DNA of 64,000 nucleotides. Origin: Streptomyces canus (GTDB taxonomy: Bacteria; Actinomycetota; Actinomycetes; Streptomycetales; Streptomycetaceae). The stretch's first letter is position 1, and each line of letters starts with the position of its first letter. The position numbers and the translations under genes are program-made. This document shows, piece by piece, positions 21,426 through 29,248 of the stretch. The notes under the pieces are model-generated. The model saw only the letters and a program-made list of their open reading frames with translations, did not search any database and was not told the DNA's origin. The stretch covers positions 1,240,001-1,304,000 of the forward strand of contig NZ_JAUSYQ010000002.1 in the NCBI RefSeq assembly GCF_030816965.1. Direction: 5' to 3'.

Positions 21426-23153
21426 TCAGGCAGCCTCGACGAGGTCGGTTGACGCGCCGCGGTCCTGGGGGCTGTGGATGACGGCTCGCAGTCGGGACCC
21501 GATCCAGGTGCCGACCTGCGGGCTGACGGCGTTCCCGAAGCCGTCCGTCTGGTCGCGGGCGGTCCCCCAGACGGTGAAGCTGCCGCGGTAGTCGCGGAAG
21601 TCGACGTCGAAGCCGCAGCCTCGGCCGATCTCATGGGCGGCCATCATTCGGTAGAAGCAGTCCTCGGCCGGTATCTCCGAGAGCGCTGGCCCCCACGCGG
21701 CTGTGAGCAGCGCAGTCGTGTCGTGCGCGGTGAGCGTGCCGAGTGGGTCGCTGAGCGGGTGCGGCGCGGTCCCGTGGCTAGGGCTGGTCCCGTTCTGCTT
21801 GAACCAGCCGGCGGCAGTGAGCAGGCCAGGGATCTGGTCGGCGGTGAACGTCGGCATTGACTCGGCGTACAGGGTGGGCACCGTGTTGTTGCGGTACGGA
21901 ATGACGCCGGAAGTGAGCACGGCGAGCGTCTCGGAGCCGACCTGAGTGGGCAGCGGCTCACCCGCTCCGCGCGGGCCGCCCTGGTAGTTGTCCACGGCGA
22001 GTGCGACCGCGGGCTGATCCCACAGCGTCTGGGCGGCCGGGCCAGTCGACAGGATTGCTGTCTCCTGCTGGCTGGTCTGTGTGGTCAGCGGCTGCAGCAG
22101 GAGCCGCTCGGAGCCGTGTACACCCTTGGCGGGCATGAGGATTGCGGGGAAGTCGGCGAACTTCTGGCGGCATCGCTCGATTCGGGCGGTTGTCGACGCC
22201 GCGAACGGCCCGCGGTGGCCGTCCTTGAACGTCTTGATCGGCCGGTCTCCGATGCGGGTTCCGAGGTCGCTCAGGTCGAGTGCGGCGAGCGACGGTGTCA
22301 TCGGCGGTACGACGGCTCGGCGGCAGGAGGGGCACCGGTACTCGTACTGTTCGCCGTAGGCCACCTTCCCGGTCGGCGGAATCCCGGTGCGCCAGGTCCA
22401 CACGGCCTCGACGTCCTTGTCGCAGTGGTGGCACCGCGACACCGGTCGGTGTTCCAGGTCGGGTTCGGGCAGGGACGCGTCCCAGAAGGCGATGTACAGC
22501 CGGTCCCGCGACTGCGGGACGCCGAAGAACTGGCTGTTCAGGTACAGCACCTTGTAGCGGTAGTTGAGCAGCGGGAACTGCTTGAGCCACCACCGGTAGG
22601 TGCTGCCGTCGCCGTACTTCTTGCCCGGAACTGCCTTGCCCCACGAGGTGAGTCCGGTGGTGCACTCGATGAGGATCAGCCGGGGGCGGTGCTGCTGCGC
22701 GTAGTGCAGGACGCAGTTCGCCGTGGCCCGGTCACGCTCGGACCGCGTGACCCTCGCCTCGAAGTCCGGATCTTCGAGCTCGAAGAGGGTTCCTCCGTGC
22801 TCGTAGGCCTTGATGGTGTTGGCCTGGGAGTGGTTGACGCAGCTGATGCCGGCGGCGAGGAGATCTGCGGCGGGAAGATCGCGGGCGGAGTGGTAGTCGG
22901 CCTTGTCCGGGTCGACCAGGTCAGCGATCCAGTGCTCGGCGTCGGGGTGGTTGGCCTCGTGAACGCGGACTTTGTACTCGTTGTGGTTCGCGGCCATGAT
23001 CGTGGTGAATCCGGCGTCCTCGATGCCCCTGGTCAGTCCGCCGAACCCGGAAAACAGGTCGACCGCGACCAGGTCATCGTGGCGGAAGCGGCGGCGCCTG
23101 GTGGCCGGCCGGTGCGTGGCGGTGCGGGGCGTCTTGCGAGATGCGCTCGACAT
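21426..23153 (-). CDS. DNA cytosine-5 methyltransferase, divergent
   Basis: 575 residues. Motif I is VDLFSGFGGLTRG (about 31-43); motif VIII QSRDR is at 214-218; motif X GFGNAVSPQVG lies near the C-terminus. The catalytic loop reads GISCVNHSQAN (Cys105) rather than the usual Pro-Cys-Gln, and the motif VI Glu is in IECTTG (E163) rather than Glu-Asn-Val. A CHHC...CPSC four-Cys cluster inserted after motif VIII looks like a zinc ribbon. It likely methylates element or host DNA to avoid restriction; no cognate endonuclease is nearby. Divergent catalytic residues leave activity open. Confidence 0.82.
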   Translation of the reverse strand: MSSASRKTPRTATHRPATRRRRFRHDDLVAVDLFSGFGGLTRGIEDAGFTTIMAANHNEYKVRVHEANHPDAEHWIADLVDPDKADYHSARDLPAADLLAAGISCVNHSQANTIKAYEHGGTLFELEDPDFEARVTRSERDRATANCVLHYAQQHRPRLILIECTTGLTSWGKAVPGKKYGDGSTYRWWLKQFPLLNYRYKVLYLNSQFFGVPQSRDRLYIAFWDASLPEPDLEHRPVSRCHHCDKDVEAVWTWRTGIPPTGKVAYGEQYEYRCPSCRRAVVPPMTPSLAALDLSDLGTRIGDRPIKTFKDGHRGPFAASTTARIERCRQKFADFPAILMPAKGVHGSERLLLQPLTTQTSQQETAILSTGPAAQTLWDQPAVALAVDNYQGGPRGAGEPLPTQVGSETLAVLTSGVIPYRNNTVPTLYAESMPTFTADQIPGLLTAAGWFKQNGTSPSHGTAPHPLSDPLGTLTAHDTTALLTAAWGPALSEIPAEDCFYRMMAAHEIGRGCGFDVDFRDYRGSFTVWGTARDQTDGFGNAVSPQVGTWIGSRLRAVIHSPQDRGASTDLVEAA

Positions 23154-23416
23154 CAGGCGGCTTCCTCTCGGTGCGTGGCGGTGTTGGGGTTGCCGCCGCA
23201 CTTGGCGCACGTGCACTGGTCGGCGGACGGGGTGGGGCCGGTGGCGGCGGTGCCGAGCGGCCAGCCACCGGTGTGGGCGATCCGGTAGCCCGGCGACGGG
23301 ACCGCGGCGAGAGTCGGCTTCGGGGTGGCGGGGGCTGTGCCGACCAGGGACAGCAGGTAGTCCTTGAGGTCGCCCTGGGCGCGCATCGCCGCGATGTCTT
23401 CGATGTTGTGGTTCAT
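23153..23416 (-). CDS. Small hypothetical protein between DnaB and methyltransferase
   Basis: 87 residues (MNHNIEDIAAMRAQGDLKDY start) with a helical start, a Pro/Thr-rich linker and CTCAKCGG near the C-terminus, possibly half a zinc site. It shares one base with the stop or start of each neighbour, so it belongs to the replication operon. Confidence 0.6.
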   Translation of the reverse strand: MNHNIEDIAAMRAQGDLKDYLLSLVGTAPATPKPTLAAVPSPGYRIAHTGGWPLGTAATGPTPSADQCTCAKCGGNPNTATHREEAA

Positions 23417-24792
23417 CAGGTGGCCGCCATGTCTACGAATGAGGCGTAGTGGAGTTGGGCGGCGACGGTGATCGTTCCGATCTGGCCGCCGCGGTGCTTG
23501 TCGACGATCAGGTCGGCTTCGCCGGCTCGGGGGCTTTCGCGCTCGTAGGCGTCGTCGCGGTGGAGGAGGATGACGATGTCGGCGTCCTGCTCGATGGAGC
23601 CGGACTCGCGGAGGTCGGACTTCATGGGCCGCTTGTCCTGCCGCTGTTCGGGCCCGCGGTTGAGCTGCGCCAGGATGATCACGGTGATGCCGAATTCGCG
23701 GGCGAGGAGCTTGATCCCGCGGCTGAGCTTGGAGACTTCGTTCTGCCGGTTCTCCGCCTTGGGTGCGGTCATCAACTGCAGGTAGTCGACGATCACCAGG
23801 CGGAGGCCGTCGGCGCGGACGTGGTGGCGGACCTTGGCTCGCAGGCCGGGCAGGGTCAGGCTGGACACGTCGTCGATGTACAGCGGTGCGGCGGCGATCT
23901 TCTGTCCGGCTGCAGCTGCGCGTGCGACGCCGGCGTCGTCGACGATGCCCTGCTTGAGGTGGTGCAGCGCCACTCTGGCTTCGGCGCACAGCAGGCCGTT
24001 GGTGATCTCGTCTTCGCTCATTTCGAGCGTGTGGAACAGGGTCGGGATGTTGTTGGTGACTGCGGCGGCCCGCGCGAACCCGGAAGCGATCGTGGATTTG
24101 CCCATGGCGGGGCGGGCGCCGATGACGACCATCTGGCCGGGAGCCCAGCCGCCGCACAGGAGCGCGTCGAGGTCGATGAACCCGGTGGGGGTGCGGTCTT
24201 CCTTGGTGGGTGGGGTGATGCAGCGTTCGAGGGCGGCGCCGATGAGTTCGCGGACGTGCTTGGCCTGCTGCGCTGTGTCCGGCCTGGCTACCCCGTCGAG
24301 GGCGTCCTGTAGGGCGGCGACGTCGGTGTCGGGGTCGAAGGCGGCGCTGTTGCCGCGGCCGGTGGCGTCGTGGCCGAGGGCGACGATGCGGGCAGCGATG
24401 GCCTTTTTGGCGACGCGTTCGGCGTACCAGGCGGCGGCGCCGGGCTGAGACCAGCCGTAGAGCTCGGCGAGCTGGGACTCCGTCAGCGGGCGGGCGGTCA
24501 TGTGGCCGTCGGCATGCCAGGCCTCGAGTTGGCGTGCGATCGGCAGCCAGCGGATCTCGCCGTCCTTGAAGCGGGTGCGGAGTTCCTCGACGGCGAACCA
24601 CACCCACCGGAACGACTCGGTGGTGATGTCCGCGGGGTCGAAGCCTTCGGCGGCGAGCTCGTCGACGATCTCGGGGCGCTCCATCGCGGATGCGGTAATG
24701 ACGCGTTCGGCGTCCACGTCGCGCGGCATACTCGGGCCGAAGTCGTCGCCGGGCTCCGCGGTGTCGAGCCACGGCTCGATCTCGGTGGTCAC
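23416..24792 (-). CDS. dnaB: Replicative DNA helicase, DnaB-like
   Basis: 458 residues. An N-terminal helical domain (about 25-120) is followed by a RecA-like motor with Walker A GARPAMGKST (225-234), Walker B LVIVDYLQL (about 315-325), and DnaB motifs further on (SRGIKLLAREFGI, ILAQLNR, GSIEQDADIVILLHRDDAY). This is the element's own fork helicase. It overlaps the DnaC-like loader gene by 4 bases, completing an initiator-loader-helicase set like lambda O-P with its own DnaB. Confidence 0.93.
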   Translation of the reverse strand: MTTEIEPWLDTAEPGDDFGPSMPRDVDAERVITASAMERPEIVDELAAEGFDPADITTESFRWVWFAVEELRTRFKDGEIRWLPIARQLEAWHADGHMTARPLTESQLAELYGWSQPGAAAWYAERVAKKAIAARIVALGHDATGRGNSAAFDPDTDVAALQDALDGVARPDTAQQAKHVRELIGAALERCITPPTKEDRTPTGFIDLDALLCGGWAPGQMVVIGARPAMGKSTIASGFARAAAVTNNIPTLFHTLEMSEDEITNGLLCAEARVALHHLKQGIVDDAGVARAAAAGQKIAAAPLYIDDVSSLTLPGLRAKVRHHVRADGLRLVIVDYLQLMTAPKAENRQNEVSKLSRGIKLLAREFGITVIILAQLNRGPEQRQDKRPMKSDLRESGSIEQDADIVILLHRDDAYERESPRAGEADLIVDKHRGGQIGTITVAAQLHYASFVDMAAT

Positions 24793-25511
24793 GCGGCCTC
24801 ACCCCGGCGGCGGTCCGGGCCCTCGATGACGATGCGCTGGCACATTTCGATGAGCCGGCTGGTGACGCGGTCGCCGAGACGGGCTGCAATCTCCTTCGGC
24901 AGCAGATTCGAGGTGATCAGGGTGGGGAGCTGGTGCTCGTACCGCCAGTTGATGAGCCGGAAGTTGATCTCCTCGGTGAACTCGGTGGGTTTCCGCTCGG
25001 CGCCAAGGTCGTCGACGAGGAGGATCGAGGCGTCCCGGTAGCGGCGGAACTCGGCTTCCGAGTCGATGCCGTGGCGGGGCCGGAGGGCGGCGTACATGTC
25101 GGCGGCGGTGGTGGTGGCCCATGTGGCGGCGACGCCGGTAATGGCGAGTTCCCGGATCGAGGCGTATGCCTGGTGGGTTTTGCCGGTGCCGGTAAGGCCG
25201 AGCAGCAGCAGGGAGCGCCCGCGGCGGACGGTGGCGATGGCGGAGCGGCCTGCCTTCTGTGCGGCGAGGGCCTGGTCGACGAGTTCCTTGCACCAGTTGA
25301 GGACGTCGGGCTGGTCGACGATGGCGGTCTGGTAGCGGAACGGGATGACCTCGGCCGCCTTGGTGATCGAGTAGCGGGCGACGTTGGGCGGGCTGTAGGT
25401 GTCGAGGCTGTTGTCGGCGAGCCAGTCCGGATCGACGCCGCGGGCGGCGAGGAGCTGTTCGAGGTGGTAGCGCTTCGGGTCGAACGGAGGAATCCACTGC
25501 ATGCTGATCAC
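24789..25511 (-). CDS. DnaC-like helicase loader (AAA+ ATPase)
   Basis: 240 residues. A Pro-rich N-terminus is followed by an AAA+ fold with Walker A GLTGTGKTH (105-113), Walker B SILLVDDLGAE (about 165-175), a sensor-like LPTLITSNL, and arginine residues near the end. Similar to DnaC/IstB loaders that place DnaB on DNA. GTG 25511 overlaps the initiator stop by GTGA; ATG 25502 is an alternative start. Confidence 0.88.
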   Translation of the reverse strand: MISMQWIPPFDPKRYHLEQLLAARGVDPDWLADNSLDTYSPPNVARYSITKAAEVIPFRYQTAIVDQPDVLNWCKELVDQALAAQKAGRSAIATVRRGRSLLLLGLTGTGKTHQAYASIRELAITGVAATWATTTAADMYAALRPRHGIDSEAEFRRYRDASILLVDDLGAERKPTEFTEEINFRLINWRYEHQLPTLITSNLLPKEIAARLGDRVTSRLIEMCQRIVIEGPDRRRGEAA

Positions 25512-26284
25512 CAGTCCTGGTGGTAGTCGGAAGGGTCTTCGGGGTTGCGGTGCGGGCCGGAGTCAGGCGAGGCGTCGATCGGGTCGTCGTAGCCGCCGTT
25601 GTCGAGCCAGGTCGCCGAGTACGGCGTGTACTTGGGGTTTTCGCTGCGGCGTGCGTAGGCGTAGGCCTTGGCGGCTTTCACGATCAAGCCGGGGTCGGCG
25701 CCGCGGTCGAGCGCGGCTGCCCACGCCTTGCGGGACTTCTCGATGTGCATGGGCCGCGGGTAGCAGACCCAGAACTCGGCGAAGACGGGCCAGTGGTAGT
25801 CGCGCTCGCTGCCAGCGGAACCCGGGTCGCGATCTTCTTTATGGGTTTCTTCTGGTGGTGTTGCGTTCCTTGTGTTCTGGGGTCCGGATTCCGGACCGGT
25901 GGGGGTCTGGTTTTCGGACCCCAGGGGTCCGGATTCCGGACCGGTGGGGGTCCGATTTTCGGAGGGGTCCGGATTCCGGACCGGTCCGGATTTCGGACCC
26001 CCTTCACGGCGGTGACCAACCGCCTTCGGAAGGCGGTACCAGGTCTCGCCACGCGGGCCAGTACGCCCCTCGATGACCTCCAACTCGCCAGATGCCACGA
26101 GCCTGTCGACGGCAACGACGACCGAGGAGCGGGCGGCATTCGCCCTCTTCACGAGGAGGGTCGTGCCGGCGTAGGCCGAGCACTCCGGTCCGGACGCCTT
26201 ATCGGCGATCGCGAGCAGCACGAGGCGTGCCGTGCCTTTGGAAGCGGAGTGCTCCCAAACCCAGTCCTGCGCGTCGAGGCTCAC
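25508..26284 (-). CDS. Winged-helix replication initiator (lambda O-like layout) containing iterons
   Basis: 258 residues from GTG 26284 (GAGG 4 bases upstream; TTG 26299 is also in frame). The N-terminal domain (about 1-90) is a winged helix (GTARLVLLAIADKASGPECS, then LLVKRANAARSSVVVAVDRL). A repetitive Pro/Ser/Gly linker (about 95-140) is encoded by six iterons (25881-25999). The C-terminal domain (about 155-235) has FAEFWVCYPRP and KSRKAWAAAL, typical of phage replication proteins that contact the loader. The arrangement of DNA-binding domain, iteron-encoded linker and loader-binding domain parallels lambda O. The loader and helicase genes follow directly. Confidence 0.78.
   Translation of the reverse strand: MSLDAQDWVWEHSASKGTARLVLLAIADKASGPECSAYAGTTLLVKRANAARSSVVVAVDRLVASGELEVIEGRTGPRGETWYRLPKAVGHRREGGPKSGPVRNPDPSENRTPTGPESGPLGSENQTPTGPESGPQNTRNATPPEETHKEDRDPGSAGSERDYHWPVFAEFWVCYPRPMHIEKSRKAWAAALDRGADPGLIVKAAKAYAYARRSENPKYTPYSATWLDNGGYDDPIDASPDSGPHRNPEDPSDYHQDW
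25881..25999. repeat. Six iterons inside the initiator gene: candidate replication origin
   Basis: The 17-mer GGTCCGGATTCCGGACC, itself nearly palindromic, is exact at 25881, 25926 and 25966, has one change at 25983, and is degenerate at 25904 and 25949. Start-to-start spacing is 23, 22, 23, 17, 17. Most copies are therefore about two helical turns apart, as expected for initiator-bound iterons. Confidence 0.75.
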
Positions 26285-26325
26285 GAGCCCTCTTCTCAAT
26301 CGGAATTACAGGGACGAGCGGCAGG

Positions 26326-26886
26326 TCAGGCGACCCGGTCGCCCTTGCTGCTGTTGCAGGGCCGACACAGCACCTGGAGGTTGTCGGGCGTATCCGGGCC
26401 CCCGACGGACCACGGATGGACGTGATCGAGCGTCAAGTCCTCGATGGCGCCGCAGCGTCGGCAGGCATGCCCGTCGCGGTCGAAGACGAAGGCCTTGACG
26501 CCTTCTGGGATCGGGGTGCGGTGCACGCGCCCACCGCGAAGCGCGATCTTTACGGCGCGGGCTTCGGCCTTCCTCTGAGCTGCCTCGGCAGTCGCAGCCT
26601 CGGCCCTCGCGCGCTCGGGCGTGAGCAGCAAGAGCCAGGTGCCTTCGAGGCCCGGATAGTTGTGCTCGACTCGCGCGAGACCCCTCGCGACCATCAGCTC
26701 GACAGCCTCGCGGAGTTCGGGAATGCCGCACTCGAAGTCGTCCGCCATCTCGTCGTAGTCGAGCCGCCACGCCTGGCTTCCGCCGGCGCTGGCGTCGATG
26801 CGCCGGGCTATGGCTTTTGCGACGACAGATCCGAACTTCGTGTTGTCGATCCAGTAGAGGTCGTCGTCGTGGCTTCCGAAGAACAA
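26326..26886 (-). CDS. HNH endonuclease with N-terminal helical domain
   Basis: 186 residues starting at TTG 26886 with AGGAGG 4 bases upstream. The C-terminal 60 residues form an HNH nuclease: CRRCG, LTLDHVHPWSVGG, DNLQVLCRPCNSSKGD, with both zinc Cys pairs and the catalytic His. The N-terminal part (about 20-100, containing ELREAVELMVARGLARV) looks like a winged helix, and a Lys/Arg/Ala-rich coiled coil links the two. It may act in DNA maturation or as a homing-type nuclease. Confidence 0.85.
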   Translation of the reverse strand: MFFGSHDDDLYWIDNTKFGSVVAKAIARRIDASAGGSQAWRLDYDEMADDFECGIPELREAVELMVARGLARVEHNYPGLEGTWLLLLTPERARAEAATAEAAQRKAEARAVKIALRGGRVHRTPIPEGVKAFVFDRDGHACRRCGAIEDLTLDHVHPWSVGGPDTPDNLQVLCRPCNSSKGDRVA

Positions 26887-27033
26887 GAGCCCTCCTTGGC
26901 TTCTGTGTGCGCCGAGGTGAATCAGGGCGCACGGAACCAAGCCCTTTCGGCTCTCTGGTTCGCCGCTTTCACCCTGATAGCGTTCATGTACATCATAGCG
27001 GTCATCGCGGTCCTGTCCATCATGATCGTGAGG

Positions 27034-27045
27034 TACACTCCCGAC
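27034..27045 (+). promoter_or_regulatory. -10 box placed for leaderless transcription
   Basis: TACACT (27034-27039) is separated from ATG 27046 by 6 bases, the same box and spacing as at 5951-5962. No ribosome-binding site is present. Confidence 0.5.
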
Positions 27046-27261
27046 ATGAGCGCGACGAAGAAGGAGAACCAGAAGTCCATCGCCGAGGTGCGCAACTCGC
27101 TCGCCGAGGCGATCGAGAAGGCCCGCTACTTCGACGAGACGACCGTGCTGACCAGCCGTAGCAAGCGCGTGGCCGTCATCGTCGGCATGGACTTCTACGA
27201 GCGCGCTCTTGAGGCCCTCGGCGAGAAGCGCGTCCTCGCGCCGGCCGACTCCGAGTCCTGA
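27046..27261 (+). CDS. Phd/YefM-type antitoxin-like protein, orphan
   Basis: 71 residues. SIAEVRNSLAEAIEKARYFD, then TVLTSRSKRVAVIVGMDFYERA, is the Phd/YefM fold used by antitoxins to bind DNA and a Doc- or YoeB-type toxin. No toxin gene follows: a terminator comes next and the neighbours point the other way. It may repress the adjacent HNH operon, neutralise a host toxin, or be a remnant. Translation seems leaderless. Confidence 0.8.
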   Translation: MSATKKENQKSIAEVRNSLAEAIEKARYFDETTVLTSRSKRVAVIVGMDFYERALEALGEKRVLAPADSES

Positions 27262-27283
27262 CGTCACGTCCTCTCCTCTCCTC

Positions 27284-27308
27284 CGGCCCCGCAATGCGGG
27301 GCCGTTGT
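27284..27308. terminator. Intrinsic terminator
   Basis: A 9-bp inverted repeat (CGGCCCCGC / GCGGGGCCG) with a 3-base loop and TTGT tail, between convergent genes. Confidence 0.85.
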
Positions 27309-27317
27309 CGTGTCCGC

Positions 27318-27770
27318 TCAGGCGGCGATGTGGCCGAAGATCGCGGCTACTTGGGCGTCGAGCTGCTGCCGCATGGGCTGGTCAGTGGTGTGTTGGGGGG
27401 CGACGCAGCCGGGGTAGTCGCAGCCAGGGAGGACCCGCCCGACTGGCGTGCGCCCGTGTCCGATCTCGAAGGCGATTCGGCGGGCCGTGTAATCGGTGCC
27501 GGCGTGCTTCAGTACCGGGCAGGTCTTCTCCCGTATCGAGCCGGTCCACCGCATGTGTCCGCCGGTGACGGGCTGGGCGAATGCGGCCCATGCCTGTTCG
27601 CGGGTGATGGTGGTGCCGCGGGCGGCTTTCGGGACGCCGAGTTCGCTGCGGATGCGGCCGACCCGTTTGGGGTTGGTGTGAAGACGGCGGCCGATTTCCC
27701 GGTCGGAGTGGCCTTCTCGGATGAGGGTGACGATGTCGGCGCGCGGCACGCCTGCCGGTCCGGGGCTCAT
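27318..27770 (-). CDS. HTH plus HNH-like DNA-binding protein
   Basis: 150 residues. Residues about 10-45 (IVTLIREGHSDREIGRRLHT, then KRVGRIRSELGVPK) form a resolvase-like helix-turn-helix. The second half (RWTGSIREKTCPVLKHAG, RRIAFEIGHGRTPVG, CDYPGCVAPQH) resembles small phage HNH/homing-type domains with Cys/His ligands. Start overlaps the preceding stop (ATGA). Confidence 0.65.
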   Translation of the reverse strand: MSPGPAGVPRADIVTLIREGHSDREIGRRLHTNPKRVGRIRSELGVPKAARGTTITREQAWAAFAQPVTGGHMRWTGSIREKTCPVLKHAGTDYTARRIAFEIGHGRTPVGRVLPGCDYPGCVAPQHTTDQPMRQQLDAQVAAIFGHIAA

Positions 27771-28621
27771 GCGGCGACCGCCATGTCTGCGGCCCGGCCG
27801 CGGGCGCGGACGACGGTCCGCTTGTGGCAGCCGAGTTCGTCGGCGATCTGTCCGGCGGTGCGGCCGATGGCGGTGAGTTGCGCAACGCGGGCTACGTCGA
27901 CGGGTGCGGGACGGCGCTTCCGGATCCAGGCGCGGGATTTGCGGTGGCCGTCCGGCTTGCAGTTCGGGTCGTCGATGTCGTCCCAGTCGAGCGGCCCGGG
28001 CCAGCCTTCGCGGGCGGCCAGGTTGAGGGACAGCTTGGCCGAGCGTTCGGGTACCCCGTGGGCGATCGGGTCGAGGGTTTGCAGGGTGCGGTAGCCGTCG
28101 GCGATTCGGCGCGCGGTGGAGGCGAGGACGCGCTCCCCGTGGATCAGGTCGGTGAGTCGCCGGGGGTGGAAGCCGAGTCGGGGTCCGAGGGCGTTGAGGG
28201 TCCAGCCCATGGAGACGAGCGCCTGGAGGCGGCGGCGGGTTCCGGTGCCGTCGATGATGCTGTTGGGCTTGACCGGCGGGGGTGTTATGGCGATGGCGAG
28301 GATCCGCTCAGCGACTTCGGGGCGGATGCGTTCGGCGCGCTTGTTGGCGCCGTCGTAGAGGATGCGGGCGAGGGTGGCTGCGGAGATGCGGGCGGTGCGC
28401 TGAATGTCGACGGTGCTGTGGCCGGCGGCTCGCAGTGCTTCGACGTGCTTGCGTGCGGGGGTGGCGTCGACGAGGGGCTGCCAGGTGCCGTAGCCCTTCT
28501 GTCGGTAGCGGATCCGGTCGTAGGCGCGGATGCGTTCGACGCATTCGGGCCGCTTGCACTGGTACTGCTTGACGCAGGTGAGGTTGCGGTGGTGGGGGGC
28601 TTCGCGGACGGCGGTGGTCAC
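27767..28621 (-). CDS. Multi-HTH DNA-binding protein
   Basis: 284 residues. The N-terminus holds a Cys cluster (CVKQYQCKRPEC). HTH-like segments follow at about 65-90 (ALRAAGHSTVDIQRTARISA), in the middle (MGWTLNALGPRLGFHPRRLT) and near the C-terminus (LTAIGRTAGQIADELGCHKR). Proteins of this type are common in Streptomyces phages; their role is unknown, perhaps transcriptional control. GTG 28621 overlaps the upstream stop. Confidence 0.65.
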   Translation of the reverse strand: MTTAVREAPHHRNLTCVKQYQCKRPECVERIRAYDRIRYRQKGYGTWQPLVDATPARKHVEALRAAGHSTVDIQRTARISAATLARILYDGANKRAERIRPEVAERILAIAITPPPVKPNSIIDGTGTRRRLQALVSMGWTLNALGPRLGFHPRRLTDLIHGERVLASTARRIADGYRTLQTLDPIAHGVPERSAKLSLNLAAREGWPGPLDWDDIDDPNCKPDGHRKSRAWIRKRRPAPVDVARVAQLTAIGRTAGQIADELGCHKRTVVRARGRAADMAVAA

Positions 28622-28824
28622 GGCCGTTCCTCCTTCCGTTGCTGGTCGTTGAGTTCGGTGAGTGCGGCGTTGACGCGGCGGTTGGCGGCGGCGAGGTCGT
28701 GGCAGGCGTGGCGGATGCACAGGGCGGCGAACACGGCGAGGACGACGGCGATGGCGAGGTTGGGCCAGTTGGTGGCCACCCAGCTCCCGGCGTCGGTCCA
28801 GGTGTCGATCTGCTGGGGGGTCAC
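28618..28824 (-). CDS. Small membrane protein
   Basis: 68 residues with one transmembrane segment (NLAIAVVLAVFAALCI, about 22-38) and a charged helical tail (DLAAANRRVNAALTELNDQQ). GTG 28824 and its stop both overlap neighbours by 4 bases. Function unknown. Confidence 0.6.
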   Translation of the reverse strand: MTPQQIDTWTDAGSWVATNWPNLAIAVVLAVFAALCIRHACHDLAAANRRVNAALTELNDQQRKEERP

Positions 28825-28934
28825 GTCCGCCTCCCGAGTCGTCCGATGCCGGCGCCGAGGGCGAACCAGATGCCGGTGTAGGTGGCGGCGAGGAGGAACC
28901 GGCCGGAGGGGGCGAGGTGGTTGAGGGTGGCCAT
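28821..28934 (-). CDS. 37-residue membrane microprotein
   Basis: MATLNHLAPSGRFLLAATYT, then a hydrophobic, Gly-rich segment and GRLGRRT. The stop overlaps the next GTG and the start shares a base with the previous stop, which supports expression. Confidence 0.55.
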   Translation of the reverse strand: MATLNHLAPSGRFLLAATYTGIWFALGAGIGRLGRRT

Positions 28935-29248
28935 CACGCGGCCCTCCCCTGTCGTGCGGCGCGGGTGCCGCGCCAGGTGCGGACTCCGCTGCCGTCGCGG
29001 GTGGTAGTGAACGAGGCGGGCTCGATCAGCCCCTCGTCGTGGAGTCGGTGGAGGAGCTGGCCCCACATAGCGCGCGGGTTCGGCGGCTCGGGAAGCTCCT
29101 CGGCGACCTTGATGTGCCAGGACGCGAATTCCCGGCCGGACTTCGCGGCGGTCACGAACGCTGGGCGAACCTTCTCCGCCCACGTCTCGAAGTCGTCGAC
29201 GGGCTCGGGGACGCTGCCGTCGAGGGCGGGCTGCACGGTCGCGGTCAT
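28934..29248 (-). CDS. Hypothetical protein, winged-helix-like
   Basis: 104 residues. The central part (FASWHIKVAEELPEPPNPRA, MWGQLLHRLHDEGLIEPASF) has the spacing of a small winged helix, ending in a basic tail. Such proteins recur near replication genes of Streptomyces phages. Function unknown. Confidence 0.6.
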   Translation of the reverse strand: MTATVQPALDGSVPEPVDDFETWAEKVRPAFVTAAKSGREFASWHIKVAEELPEPPNPRAMWGQLLHRLHDEGLIEPASFTTTRDGSGVRTWRGTRAARQGRAA

